DNA of 64,000 nt. Origin: Nocardia vinacea (GTDB lineage: Bacteria > Actinomycetota > Actinomycetes > Mycobacteriales > Mycobacteriaceae). The number at the start of each line of letters is the position of its first letter. Position 1 is the stretch's first letter. Below are positions 53,294 through 61,598 of this stretch, in pieces. The notes under the pieces are model-generated. The model was not told where the DNA came from, searched no databases, and was given only the letters and a program-made list of their open reading frames with translations. Position numbers and translations under genes: made by a program. The stretch is taken from contig NZ_CP109149.1 in assembly GCF_035920345.1 (NCBI RefSeq), positions 7,564,001 through 7,628,000 on the forward strand, in the 5' to 3' direction.

Positions 53294-53884
53294 ATGAACG
53301 TCGAGCCTGTTCAACCACCTGCACGTCGCTCCGATGCCACCCGCGCGGCCATCCTGGCGGCCGCCCGCGCCCGCTTCGCGGCCGAGGGGTTTCGCAAGGC
53401 GACCATTCGCGCCATTGCCGCCGATGCCGCGATCGATCCGTCGATGGTGATGCGTTACTTCGGCAGTAAGGACGGACTTTTCGCCGCGGCGGTCGATGTG
53501 CACCTCGACCTGCCGGATCTCGCCGCGGCCGATCCAGATGCCCTCGGGGAGTTGCTGGTTCGCCGGTTCCTGGCAATCTGGGAGGATCAGCCCGATAAAA
53601 AGGTGCTGGTGATCTTGCTGCGCTCGTCGATCACCGATGAGGGTGTGAGCCAACGCTTTCGGCAGATCTTCGCCGAACAGGTGCTGCCCGCGGTGCTGCG
53701 CTTCGGCGATCCGGCCGACGCGCAGCGCCGCGGGGGTCTGATCGTCACCCAGTTGCTGGGACTCGCGTTGTGCCGCTATGTGCTCGAGCTGCCGCCGGTG
53801 GTCGGCCTGACGCGCGAGCAGATCATCGCCGATATCGCACCGACCTTGCAGCGCTATCTGATATCGGCGCCGATCAGCGCTTAG
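53294..53884 (+). CDS. TetR-family repressor of the monooxygenase
   Basis: The 196-residue protein has the TetR helix-turn-helix near residues 20-65 (ARARFAAEGFRKATIRAIAADAAIDPSMVMRYFGSKDGLF). A helical ligand domain with TetR_C-type features follows (LLGLALCRYVLELPPV). ATG 53294 (MNVEPVQPPARRSDATR) starts immediately after the last operator, so longer starts are unlikely. It is expected to repress itself and the monooxygenase. Its 3' end overlaps the convergent SDR by four bases. Confidence 0.9.
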   Translation: MNVEPVQPPARRSDATRAAILAAARARFAAEGFRKATIRAIAADAAIDPSMVMRYFGSKDGLFAAAVDVHLDLPDLAAADPDALGELLVRRFLAIWEDQPDKKVLVILLRSSITDEGVSQRFRQIFAEQVLPAVLRFGDPADAQRRGGLIVTQLLGLALCRYVLELPPVVGLTREQIIADIAPTLQRYLISAPISA

Positions 53885-54642
53885 ACGTGCGCGCCGCCGT
53901 CGACGTGAATCGTTGTGCCCGTGATGAATTCACCGTCTTCGGAAGCGACCATCGCGACCACACCGGCGACCATCTCGGGTGAGCCGAGCAGCGGCCCGAT
54001 GGCCGGAGCCATCTTGCTCATCAGACTCGGATCGATATCCGGTGGCACATCGAGCAGGCTGTAGGTCATGGCCGTCTCGATGCCGCCGGGCGAGACGCAG
54101 ACTGCGCGCAGATTCCGCTTGCTGTACTCCAGCGCCAGCACCCGCGTGAAGGCCTCCAGTCCGCCCTTGCTCGCCGCGTACGCCGCGCGATACGGCGCGG
54201 CATAGGACGCGGCATTCGAGCTGATATTGACCACCACCCCGCGCCCGGACTCCAGTAGTGCGGGCAGGGCGGTCCGGGTCACCAGGAACGTTCCGGTCAG
54301 ATTGGTGCCGAGGACGGTATTCCACAGCTCGGTGGTGGTCTCGTGGGTATGCGACATGCGCACGATCCCAGCGGCATTCACCAGTACATCCAGGCCAACG
54401 GCTATCAGTCCGGGCACCGTCTGCTCGACAGCGGCCTCGTCCGCGATATCGAACGACGCGACGGTGAGCCGGTCGCCCGAGCCCCGATCCATGGCGAGCT
54501 GAGCGGTCTTGGCGAGGCCATCGCCGCTTCTGCTCACGCCGATCACCTCCGCTCCCTCCTCGAGCAGTCGCAAGACGATGGCCCGGCCGATGCCGGAACC
54601 CGCGCCCGTTACCAGCACTCGGCGTTGCGTGAAACGGTTCAT
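53881..54642 (-). CDS. SDR oxidoreductase coupled to an acyltransferase gene
   Basis: The 253-residue SDR has VTGAGSGIGRAIVLRLL, NAAGIVRMSHTHE, SSNAASYAAPYRAAYAASKGG with catalytic Ser/Tyr/Lys, and the C-terminal TGTTIHVDGGAHV. It looks like a 3-oxoacyl-[ACP/CoA] reductase. Its start overlaps the stop of the acyltransferase gene (ATGA), so a shared thioester substrate is plausible. The specific substrate is unknown. Confidence 0.88.
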   Translation of the reverse strand: MNRFTQRRVLVTGAGSGIGRAIVLRLLEEGAEVIGVSRSGDGLAKTAQLAMDRGSGDRLTVASFDIADEAAVEQTVPGLIAVGLDVLVNAAGIVRMSHTHETTTELWNTVLGTNLTGTFLVTRTALPALLESGRGVVVNISSNAASYAAPYRAAYAASKGGLEAFTRVLALEYSKRNLRAVCVSPGGIETAMTYSLLDVPPDIDPSLMSKMAPAIGPLLGSPEMVAGVVAMVASEDGEFITGTTIHVDGGAHV

Positions 54643-55613
54643 ACGCTCTGTACATCCCGCTCGGCCAACAACTGCGCTATCTCGGGCAGCCGGTCGAGAT
54701 CGACCGGCTCGGCGACCAATTCGACCGGGAAGGGCCGATCTGCGGGCTGTGGCAGGCCGGGACCGAGGATCAGGCCACCACGGATGCCGATGCGATCCAT
54801 TTCCTGGATCAACGGCTGGTAGCGGGCGGGCAGTAAGTTGTTGTGCAGCACGAAATCCCGGACATCGTCGGCGGATGTCAAACTGCGCTGGCGTACCGGT
54901 GAGCAGACCGGGAATTCCGGATCCCGGAAGGTCATATCGTCGACGAAACCGCGCATGAAATCCGCGGCATGCTGCTGCAGCGGCGAATGGAACGCGCCCT
55001 TGTACGCGTCCAGTACGAACATTTGACGGGTATCCGAGGACGCCTCGATTTCGGCCAGGATTTCTTGCAGTGCCGTGAGATAACCCGAGATCACGAATGA
55101 TCGGTGTACGTCATCGATCGGACCGGTGTCGACGGCCAGATGCACACCCGGGCGGCGTGCACCGTAATAGTTCGCCGGATCGTCCTCGATCGGCGTGTAC
55201 ATCAGCCCCATCCCTTGTGCGGCAACACCTTCCGGTAATTCCGGCACAAGTCGACGGTGATGCAGCATGCCGAACAATTCGTGCCGCTCCACGGCTCCGG
55301 CCACACATGTGCTGATCAGCGCGCCCAGGCTCAGCCCACCGGCGGCCTCCGGCTCGAAACCGCGTGCCGCTAGGTCCTCGGCGAGACCGAGTGCGAATGC
55401 GGCCTGACGCAATGCGCCGAGGCTGTGCCGATCCTCCGGTTCGCTCGCCATTTCCGCGGCGAATTCCCTCGCACGCAGTCGGTCCACCGATAATCCGGTC
55501 ACCGCGGCGGCTTCTTCGTAGGCGACTGCGATGGACGGGCACCGCTCGCAGAACTCATCGATGACTTCGGCGGTCAGACTGACCTGTCCACCGAACAGAA
55601 AAGAAACCCTCAT
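54639..55613 (-). CDS. Stand-alone FabD/AT-like acyltransferase
   Basis: The 324-residue protein has the malonyl-CoA:ACP transacylase fold. FLFGGQ is at the N-terminus, where families have FPGQG. The nucleophile elbow is GLSLGAL (Ser near residue 96), an Arg-rich MLHHRRLV follows, and the catalytic His is in KGAFHSPLQ. The key residues are present, so it is probably active as an acyltransferase or editing acyl hydrolase. It has no attached carrier domain and no polyketide synthase or ACP is seen in the window. It is translationally coupled to the SDR. Confidence 0.8.
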   Translation of the reverse strand: MRVSFLFGGQVSLTAEVIDEFCERCPSIAVAYEEAAAVTGLSVDRLRAREFAAEMASEPEDRHSLGALRQAAFALGLAEDLAARGFEPEAAGGLSLGALISTCVAGAVERHELFGMLHHRRLVPELPEGVAAQGMGLMYTPIEDDPANYYGARRPGVHLAVDTGPIDDVHRSFVISGYLTALQEILAEIEASSDTRQMFVLDAYKGAFHSPLQQHAADFMRGFVDDMTFRDPEFPVCSPVRQRSLTSADDVRDFVLHNNLLPARYQPLIQEMDRIGIRGGLILGPGLPQPADRPFPVELVAEPVDLDRLPEIAQLLAERDVQSV

Positions 55614-55774
55614 TGCATGTCCTACCCACGCCGGGGCGCACGATGGCGACACCCACTGCGTATCTGTGAATCACGTTCGACCGGAACGGAATTGGCGGCG
55701 CCGCCGTATCGAATACATCAAGCAGGCGCCCCTGTGGGCAAGAGTTTTCCCGGACCAGGGATCGGCTACCCCCT

Positions 55775-55810
55775 GGCCAGTAGTACCCCTGGTCGGTTGT
55801 ACTACCGGCC
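55775..55810 (-). terminator. Hairpin overlapping the end of the hydrolase gene
   Basis: GGCCAGTAGTAC and GTACTACCGGCC form a 12-bp stem with one mismatch and a 12-base loop. The stop codon of the leftward hydrolase lies in the right arm. It probably ends or attenuates transcription before the acyltransferase-SDR pair, which lies 162 bases further on. Confidence 0.6.
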
Positions 55811-56593
55811 GAGTTTCCCGAGGAATTGCAGCATCAGCTGGTCGATTTCACACGCGTGGGTGAGATTCGGTGTGTGCGCGGCGCCCTCGATGGTGTGGAA
55901 TTCCGCGGGACCACCGAGTCCCTTTGTCAGTAAATCCACGGCGTCATGATCGAAGGCCGGGTCGGAGGCGCCGCGGACCAACAGCGCGGGGCAGGTGATA
56001 TCGCCGATGAGATCGGAGATGTCGTCCACGTTGATCAGACAGTCGGCCGCCGCGGCGACCCGTTCCCGGTCACCGCTCAACCATTTGGCCAGCCACGGTT
56101 GATGATCGGACCGATCACCACCGATGATCAAGCCCGCCACCATCTTCGCGATCACGGTCAGCGGCCCGGTGCCGATCCAGGCATCGGTGACCTGGCGATA
56201 GCCGACCCGCTGCACGTCGCTGTAGGCCTGCGCAGAACAGCCGAGCAGGATCAGGCCATCCACTCGCGGTGGGCACAGCAAGGCCATGCGTAGTGCGGTG
56301 AACCCACCCTGCCCGACACCGCCGACGACCACCCGGTCGATGCCGAGGTGGTCGACCACCGACCAGGCATCGCGGGCCAGATCCCAGAAACTGTATGCGC
56401 CGTCGTCGTGTTCGGTCAGTCCGTGGCCGCGCCCATCGATCGAGATCACGCGATATTTCGGGGCGAGTGCGGCAATCTGGTTCGCGAACATTTCGTGATC
56501 CATGAAGAAGGCGTGCCCGAGCACCACCGCGGGCCCGGATCCTCCGCTGTCGACGAAGTGCACTTTCGCGCCGGCGGAGGTTACGAAGGGCAT
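55802..56593 (-). CDS. Alpha/beta hydrolase
   Basis: The 263-residue protein has the alpha/beta-hydrolase fold: HAFFMDHEMF, VISIDGRGHGLTEH, nucleophile elbow GGVGQGGF (Gln in place of the usual Ser), acid-bearing LLVRGASDPAFDHDAV and the C-terminal GAAHTPNLTH with the catalytic His. The replacement of Ser by Gln in GVGQGG is visible in the sequence and could mean a changed or lost hydrolytic activity. It follows the first P450 in the leftward cluster, separated by 71 bases. Confidence 0.85.
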   Translation of the reverse strand: MPFVTSAGAKVHFVDSGGSGPAVVLGHAFFMDHEMFANQIAALAPKYRVISIDGRGHGLTEHDDGAYSFWDLARDAWSVVDHLGIDRVVVGGVGQGGFTALRMALLCPPRVDGLILLGCSAQAYSDVQRVGYRQVTDAWIGTGPLTVIAKMVAGLIIGGDRSDHQPWLAKWLSGDRERVAAAADCLINVDDISDLIGDITCPALLVRGASDPAFDHDAVDLLTKGLGGPAEFHTIEGAAHTPNLTHACEIDQLMLQFLGKLGR

Positions 56594-56664
56594 AACCGTG
56601 CTCCTGTCAGACTGCGTCCCCCGAAAGAGAGCAGCCTAACAAGAACCGGTTATACCAACGGTTT

Positions 56665-57786
56665 TCACCACATCACGGGCAACTCCTCGACACCGCCGGT
56701 GAAGCTGCTGGTGCGCATCGGCACCGCGGCAGCGTCGACGGCCAGGCGCATGGTCGGGAACCGGGTCACCAATTGGGTGAATACGGTGTGCAATTCGATG
56801 CGGGCCAGCGGCGCGCCGATGCAGTGCCGGGCACCGTAGCCGAAGGTCACATGGGAGCCGTCCTTTCGGGTCACGTCGACGCGGTCGGGATCGGTGAAGA
56901 CCGTCGGATCATGGTTTGCCGCGGTCAGATCCAGCAGGACGAGATCGCCGATGCGAATGTCGTTGCCGTCGATCTCCATATCGGTGCGCGCGTAGCGGGG
57001 CATCTGGGTGGCATCCGCCGTCCGAAGTAGTTCTTCGATCGCGGTCGGCACCAGTTCGGGTTCGTCGACCAGGGCCTGCCACTGGTCGAGGTTTTCCAGC
57101 AGCCGTTTGGTGCCGACCCCGATCTGGACCACCGTGGTCTCGTGGCCGCCGAACAACAAACCGAGGCCGAGCGTCGCGATGCCCTGATCGGACAGATCAT
57201 CCCGGGTGCACAGATGCGACAGCACATCATCGGCCTGGTCGTGCCGTTTGCGTTGGACCAATGCCATGAAGTACTCGAACAATCCGGCGACACCCTGCTG
57301 CACCTTCGCGGCGTCCTGCTGCTCGCCGAGGGCCTCGGTCCAGGCGCGGAACTGATCGCGGTCGGCGTAGGGCACACCGAGCAGTTCGCAGATGACCAAT
57401 AGCGGCAGCGGCAGCGCCACAGCGGTGTGCAGGTCGGCGGGGGAGCCCTTCGCGGACATCTCGTCGAACAACTGTGTGGTGAGTTCTTCCACCCTGGGCC
57501 GCAAGTCGCGCATTCGCCGCGGGGAGAAGAACGGCACCACCAACTCGCGCAGTCGGGCCTGATCGGCGGGTTCGGTCTCGAAATTGCCGAGCGGGCCGCC
57601 GAAGAACATCGAATCCGAAGCCCGCGCAGCCGTTTCCGGCGTTGGATGGGCACGGCCGAGGCGCGGATCGGCGAATAACGTCCGCACCTGCGCGTAGCTG
57701 GTGGCCAACCAACCTTCGTGGCCCAGCGCGGTTCGCGTCCGCTGGATGGTTTCACCCGTGACGGGGCAGCCCATGTCCACGGTCAC
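56665..57786 (-). CDS. Cytochrome P450 (1 of 2 in the tailoring cluster)
   Basis: The 373-residue P450 has the I-helix LLFGGHETTV, ExxR-type segment AIEELLRTADAT, and heme loop FGYGARHCIG. It lacks any fused reductase and needs separate ferredoxin partners. It resembles actinobacterial CYP105/107-type enzymes used in secondary metabolism or xenobiotic oxidation; the substrate is unknown. It follows the SMP-30-like gene by 25 bases. It is related to the second P450 at 58708-59853 (shared GRxHPTPETAAR and FFG.P.GNFETEPAD), which suggests local duplication. Confidence 0.93.
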   Translation of the reverse strand: MTVDMGCPVTGETIQRTRTALGHEGWLATSYAQVRTLFADPRLGRAHPTPETAARASDSMFFGGPLGNFETEPADQARLRELVVPFFSPRRMRDLRPRVEELTTQLFDEMSAKGSPADLHTAVALPLPLLVICELLGVPYADRDQFRAWTEALGEQQDAAKVQQGVAGLFEYFMALVQRKRHDQADDVLSHLCTRDDLSDQGIATLGLGLLFGGHETTVVQIGVGTKRLLENLDQWQALVDEPELVPTAIEELLRTADATQMPRYARTDMEIDGNDIRIGDLVLLDLTAANHDPTVFTDPDRVDVTRKDGSHVTFGYGARHCIGAPLARIELHTVFTQLVTRFPTMRLAVDAAAVPMRTSSFTGGVEELPVMW

Positions 57787-57811
57787 TCCTTACCTAGTTC
57801 TCGGTTCGGAC

Positions 57812-58714
57812 TTATTCGGGCAAGCGCACTCGCAGCAGATTGCCGCTGGCGGTGCCGACCACGAATTCCCTTTCGGCGCTGCGTGATACGACGATCGAGG
57901 TCATCGGCTCACCGGCCAGGACAGTGCACGTCGAGTGATCCGCCGGATTGATGCGCACGAGTCGGCCCGAGGTGGTGGCGTCGTAGAGCATGCCGTCCGG
58001 GCCGATGGCGAGATCGTCGGGCAGCGGTGGCGCGCCGGGTCCGGCGGCCAGATCCGCTACTACGGTGGCGTGCGACGGATCGGCGAGCGGTATGCGCAGG
58101 ATGCGGCCGTTCGGGCTGAGATACAGCGTGACGTAGAGCGCGTCGCCGTCGACCACGATTCCGTCGGCACCGAAATGCTTTGCCCGGTTGGACCATTCGG
58201 CGTCGACTCGGCCATCCGGTCGGATCCGGACAACGCCGGTCGAGGTGTCGGCGACGAAAAGGTTTCCCGCAGTATCGAATGCGGCGCCATTGGCCATACC
58301 CAGACCGGAGGCGAAGATCTCGGCCTGTGGCGTCTCGGCTGTGGGATCAATGCGGACAACGCCGCCACCGGTCGAGCCGGGTACCAGATTGGTCGGGAAG
58401 TTGCCGTACGTCACGTAGATCAGCTGGTCCGGGCCGAGTTTCACCGCACCGGGATACGCGACAGCGACCCTGGCGGTAACGTGGCCGGACGGGTCATAGC
58501 GAACCACTTCGTTGCGTCGCACCCGCGAGACCCACAGGTCACCGCGCGCGTCATAGGCCAAACCTTCGGCCCAGTCCTCATCCCGAACGACAGCGGGCGC
58601 CGCAATCGTTGCGGTGGCTGTCCCGCACGAAACCGATTCGGCCGCAGCCGAAACCGGAATCACGCCGACGACCGCGCAGGCTATCGCGGTGCCGACCCCC
58701 ATCGCGTTCACCAT
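57812..58714 (-). CDS. Secreted SMP-30/gluconolactonase-like beta-propeller protein
   Basis: The 300-residue protein starts with a signal peptide (MVNAMGVGTAIACAVVGVIP, cleavage near SAAAES). NHL/SMP-30-like propeller blades follow (EGLAYDARGDLWVSRVRRNEVVRYD, NGAAFDTAGNLFVADTSTGVVRI, DDLAIGPDGMLYDATTSGRLVRI). Family members include lactonases and strictosidine-synthase-like proteins. ATG 58714 overlaps the upstream P450 by 7 bases; ATG 58702 is an alternative. An exported enzyme or binding protein is an unusual partner for P450s. Confidence 0.8.
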   Translation of the reverse strand: MVNAMGVGTAIACAVVGVIPVSAAAESVSCGTATATIAAPAVVRDEDWAEGLAYDARGDLWVSRVRRNEVVRYDPSGHVTARVAVAYPGAVKLGPDQLIYVTYGNFPTNLVPGSTGGGVVRIDPTAETPQAEIFASGLGMANGAAFDTAGNLFVADTSTGVVRIRPDGRVDAEWSNRAKHFGADGIVVDGDALYVTLYLSPNGRILRIPLADPSHATVVADLAAGPGAPPLPDDLAIGPDGMLYDATTSGRLVRINPADHSTCTVLAGEPMTSIVVSRSAEREFVVGTASGNLLRVRLPE

Positions 58715-59853
58715 GCGACTGGCAACGAGGTCAGGCCCTTGGTGACAACGTTCTCGCGCACCTTCAACGCATCGGGGTCGACCGCCAGATGCAGTGTCGG
58801 GAAGCGGGAGATCAGCTGACCGAAGGCGACCTGCAATTCGATCCGAGCCAGCGGCGCACCGGTGCAGTAATGCAGGCCGTAGCCGAACGCCAGATGCTGC
58901 CCCTCCGCGCGGGTCACGTCGAGTTGGCGCGCATTGGTGAAGATCTCCGGATCGTGGTTGGCCGAATCGACGTCCAGCAGCACCAGATCGCCGGTCCGGA
59001 CGGTAACGCCGTCGATCTCCATATCGGTGCGCGCATAGCGGGCGAAGGCGGTGGAATCGTGTACGCGCAGCAGTTCCTCGATCGCGGCGGGCACCAGCTC
59101 CGGCTGGTCGACCAGCTTCTGCCACTGCGCCGGATTCCGCAGCAATTGCACGGTGCACAGGCCGATTTCGACAACAGTGGTCTCATGCCCGGCCAAGAGC
59201 AACCCCATGGCCAGCGTCGCGATGGCATCGTCGGCCAGGTCCGGCACCTCGCACAGCTTGGCGATCACGCCCTCGCCCGGTTCCCGGCGCAGCCGTTCGA
59301 CCAGCGACTTGCAGTAGAGGAACCATTCGGCCCCGGCCTGTCCGGACTTCGCGCCGTCGCTGGTGTCGAACAGCGCCTCGCTCCAGAGCCGGAACTGCGC
59401 GCGATCCTCGTAGGGGACACCGAGTAGTTCGCTGATGACCAGCAGCGGCAGCGGTTCGGCGAAGGCCTTGTGTAGGTCGGCGGGCGAACCCTCTTCGGCC
59501 ATATCGTCGAGCAGTTGCGTGGTGAACGCGGCCACCCGCGGCGTGAGTTCGCGCATCCGCTTGGCCGAGAACAGCGGATTCAACAGTCCGCGCATCCGCG
59601 CGTTATCGGCGGGTTCGGTCTCGAAGTTCCCGAAGGGGCGGCCGAAGAACACCGACTCCGACGATCGCGCGGCGGTCTCCGGTGTCGGATGGGAACGGCC
59701 GAGACGCACATCGGTGAACAGCTCTTTCACCTTGTGATAGCCGCAGACCTTCCAGGCTTCGTCGCCCGTCGCCGTGTGGACGCGGCTGATCGAGCTGGGT
59801 GCGGCGTCGGTGCCGGTGAAGGGGCATGCGAGTTCCGATGAGTCGGTGGTCAT
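58708..59853 (-). CDS. Cytochrome P450 (2 of 2 in the tailoring cluster)
   Basis: The 381-residue P450 has the I-helix LLLAGHETTV, ExxR in IEELLRVHDSTAF and heme loop FGYGLHYCTG, where the residue after Cys is Thr instead of Ile/Leu. It shares long blocks with the P450 two genes downstream. Substrate unknown. It is the first gene of the leftward P450-SMP30-P450-hydrolase run and divergent from a TetR gene, which is its likely regulator. Confidence 0.93.
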   Translation of the reverse strand: MTTDSSELACPFTGTDAAPSSISRVHTATGDEAWKVCGYHKVKELFTDVRLGRSHPTPETAARSSESVFFGRPFGNFETEPADNARMRGLLNPLFSAKRMRELTPRVAAFTTQLLDDMAEEGSPADLHKAFAEPLPLLVISELLGVPYEDRAQFRLWSEALFDTSDGAKSGQAGAEWFLYCKSLVERLRREPGEGVIAKLCEVPDLADDAIATLAMGLLLAGHETTVVEIGLCTVQLLRNPAQWQKLVDQPELVPAAIEELLRVHDSTAFARYARTDMEIDGVTVRTGDLVLLDVDSANHDPEIFTNARQLDVTRAEGQHLAFGYGLHYCTGAPLARIELQVAFGQLISRFPTLHLAVDPDALKVRENVVTKGLTSLPVAW

Positions 59854-59876
59854 GGCTCACTCCTTGCTAACAATCT

Positions 59877-59908
59877 CTTGTACAAGCAAGCTTAAACATA
59901 ATTGCTTA
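59877..59908. promoter_or_regulatory. Putative TetR operator between the P450 and TetR genes
   Basis: The 86-base divergent gap is AT-rich. It contains the perfect palindrome CTTGTACAAG (59877-59886) and an overlapping inverted repeat AAGCAA-12-TTGCTT. These are reasonable operator candidates for the divergent regulator. Which one is used cannot be told. Confidence 0.5.
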
Positions 59909-59939
59909 TACTATTCCACTTGAACAAGGAGGTGATCTC

Positions 59940-60551
59940 GTGCCCGAAAGCCCAACGCCCGCCGAGACTTCGGCGCAGCCTGTCCGGCGCATGCCGCGTG
60001 CCCAGCGGCGCGAGCAGATCCTCGCCGCGGCCACCCGCGCGGTGGCCCGCAACGGATTCACCGGGACGGGCCTGCCCGATATCGCCGCCGAGGCCGGCAT
60101 TACGCATGTGATCCTCTACCGGCACTTCGCCTCGAAGGCCGATCTGTACCGTGCCGTGCTGGAACGGGCCTACACCAGGCTCGGCGATGCCGTCGGCACC
60201 GAAAAGCTGGACGGCACCAGCATTTCCGCGCTGCTGCGGGCGGCCGCCGCCGATCCGGACGCCTTCCGGCTGCTATTCCGGCACGCGGTCCGCGAGCCCG
60301 AATTCCGCGACGTCATCGATATGGTCCGCAGCTATTCGACGATGATCGCGCAGCGGTATCTCACCGATGCGGTGCCGGCCGGGCCGTGGCTGGACTGGGC
60401 CGCGCAGGTCATCCCCACCTTCATCCTGGATGCGGTGATCGCCTGGCTCGATGCCGGCCAGCCGGATCTCGACGATGCCGCCGAACGGATCAATCGCGCG
60501 GCCCGTGCGCTCATCGAGGTCGCCGGCGGCGAATTGGTCCAGAAGGATTGA
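59940..60551 (+). CDS. TetR-family regulator next to the P450 genes
   Basis: The 203-residue protein has the TetR helix-turn-helix near residues 20-65 (ILAAATRAVARNGFTGTGLPDIAAEAGITHVILYRHFASKADLYRAVLE). The helical ligand domain follows. The GTG start is set by a strong AAGGAGGTGAT 5 bases upstream. Divergence from the second P450 suggests control of that operon. It is followed after 47 bases by an XRE regulator on the same strand. Confidence 0.92.
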   Translation: MPESPTPAETSAQPVRRMPRAQRREQILAAATRAVARNGFTGTGLPDIAAEAGITHVILYRHFASKADLYRAVLERAYTRLGDAVGTEKLDGTSISALLRAAAADPDAFRLLFRHAVREPEFRDVIDMVRSYSTMIAQRYLTDAVPAGPWLDWAAQVIPTFILDAVIAWLDAGQPDLDDAAERINRAARALIEVAGGELVQKD

Positions 60552-60598
60552 GCGGCAAGGCATAACGTCATCCATGGGCGGCGACCCGAAGGAGGAAC

Positions 60599-61357
60599 AT
60601 GGATGAACTACAGGTGCCGACTCTCGCCGAATTCGTGCGAATGCGGCGGCAGCGACCGACCGCGGCGCATCCAGGCGGCCTGAGCCGACAGCAGCTCGCC
60701 GAGGCGATCCACTCCAGCGTCGGCTATCTCGCCAAGATCGAGCAGGGCGGTGCGTTCAATCCGAGCCCATCGATTCTCGATGCGCTCGCCGACGTCTTCG
60801 CATTGGATCCGGACGAGCGCATCCACCTGTATCACCTTGCGCAGCAGCGATTCAGCGGCGGTCCGCGCCGGCCCGGCCCGGTGCGGCCGCCCGTGCGCAA
60901 GACCCTCGACGCCTTGACCCCGCATCTCGCAGCGGCGCTCGACGACGGCTGGCGCGTCATCGACTGCAACGACGCCTTCGACGAAGCTTTTCCCGGTCTG
61001 CGACCGAACGGACATGCGCTGCGCTGGATGTTCACCGATCCGCGGGCACGCCTGGTGATCGAGGAATGGGAGCGAGAGGCGGATCTTATGATCGGGCGTC
61101 TGCGCGCCTACGCGGGCCGTGCCGGTGGGCGAGCCGATGTCCAGCTGCTACTACGTGAGCTGGGCGCACAGCCCGACTTTCACCGCCTGTGGAATAGCGG
61201 CCGGGTGTACATCGGCCGACGCGACCCGACCATTCGGCTTCGAAATCGCAAGACCGGCAAGCCGTTCGAAATCCACGTCCAACGATTCCGCACCACGCTG
61301 CCCGAGCCGACCCGACAACTTTTCGTCGGGTTACTCGAGGACGATGAGGTCGGATAA
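60599..61357 (+). CDS. XRE/MmyB-like transcriptional regulator
   Basis: The 252-residue protein has an N-terminal XRE helix-turn-helix (LSRQQLAEAIHSSVGYLAKIEQGGAFNPSP). A C-terminal MmyB-like PAS-type ligand domain follows (VIDCNDAFDEAFPGL; ARLVIEEWEREADLMIGRLRAYAGRAG; FEIHVQRFRTTLPEPTRQLFV). This pair occurs in methylenomycin-type regulators and binds small ligands. The ATG has GGAGG six bases before it. The likely target is the neighbouring tailoring cluster or itself. Confidence 0.88.
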   Translation: MDELQVPTLAEFVRMRRQRPTAAHPGGLSRQQLAEAIHSSVGYLAKIEQGGAFNPSPSILDALADVFALDPDERIHLYHLAQQRFSGGPRRPGPVRPPVRKTLDALTPHLAAALDDGWRVIDCNDAFDEAFPGLRPNGHALRWMFTDPRARLVIEEWEREADLMIGRLRAYAGRAGGRADVQLLLRELGAQPDFHRLWNSGRVYIGRRDPTIRLRNRKTGKPFEIHVQRFRTTLPEPTRQLFVGLLEDDEVG

Positions 61358-61563
61358 CCGCAAAGCATCACCCCCGCAACGGCCCGCCGACCCAGTCGAC
61401 CACAGCTCGCCGCTGTCCGCGTTCCGCGCAGGCGCCGGGCGAGGCGTTGCCCACGAGTCGGGGCGCCTTGGGTGCGCACGATCCGAAGGGTGCTGCGTCG
61501 CTCAGCAATCGGCCCGCCGGTGGCAGGTCCGGCGGGCCGATTCGGGGGTGCGGATACCGACCC

Positions 61564-61589
61564 TTTCGAGCGAACGGCAAGCAGTCGCC
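61564..61589. repeat. Repeat family D, diverged copy after fadE27
   Basis: A single copy (TTTCGAGCGAACGG then CAAGCAGTCGCC) matches the 26-bp core of the array at 30471-30564 with a few changes. It lies 9 bases beyond the fadE27 stop. The rest of the 241-base gap (61358-61598) shows no gene; a GC-rich inverted repeat (GGCCCGCCGG and CCGGCGGGCC) lies near 61510-61540 and may be a terminator. Confidence 0.65.
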
Positions 61590-61598
61590 AGCGCTCGG

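Noticed and set aside
58715..59158. Upstream extension of the SMP-30-like protein to 448 residues
   Set aside because: It would be an out-of-frame reading of the second P450, and the signal peptide lies at the shorter start.
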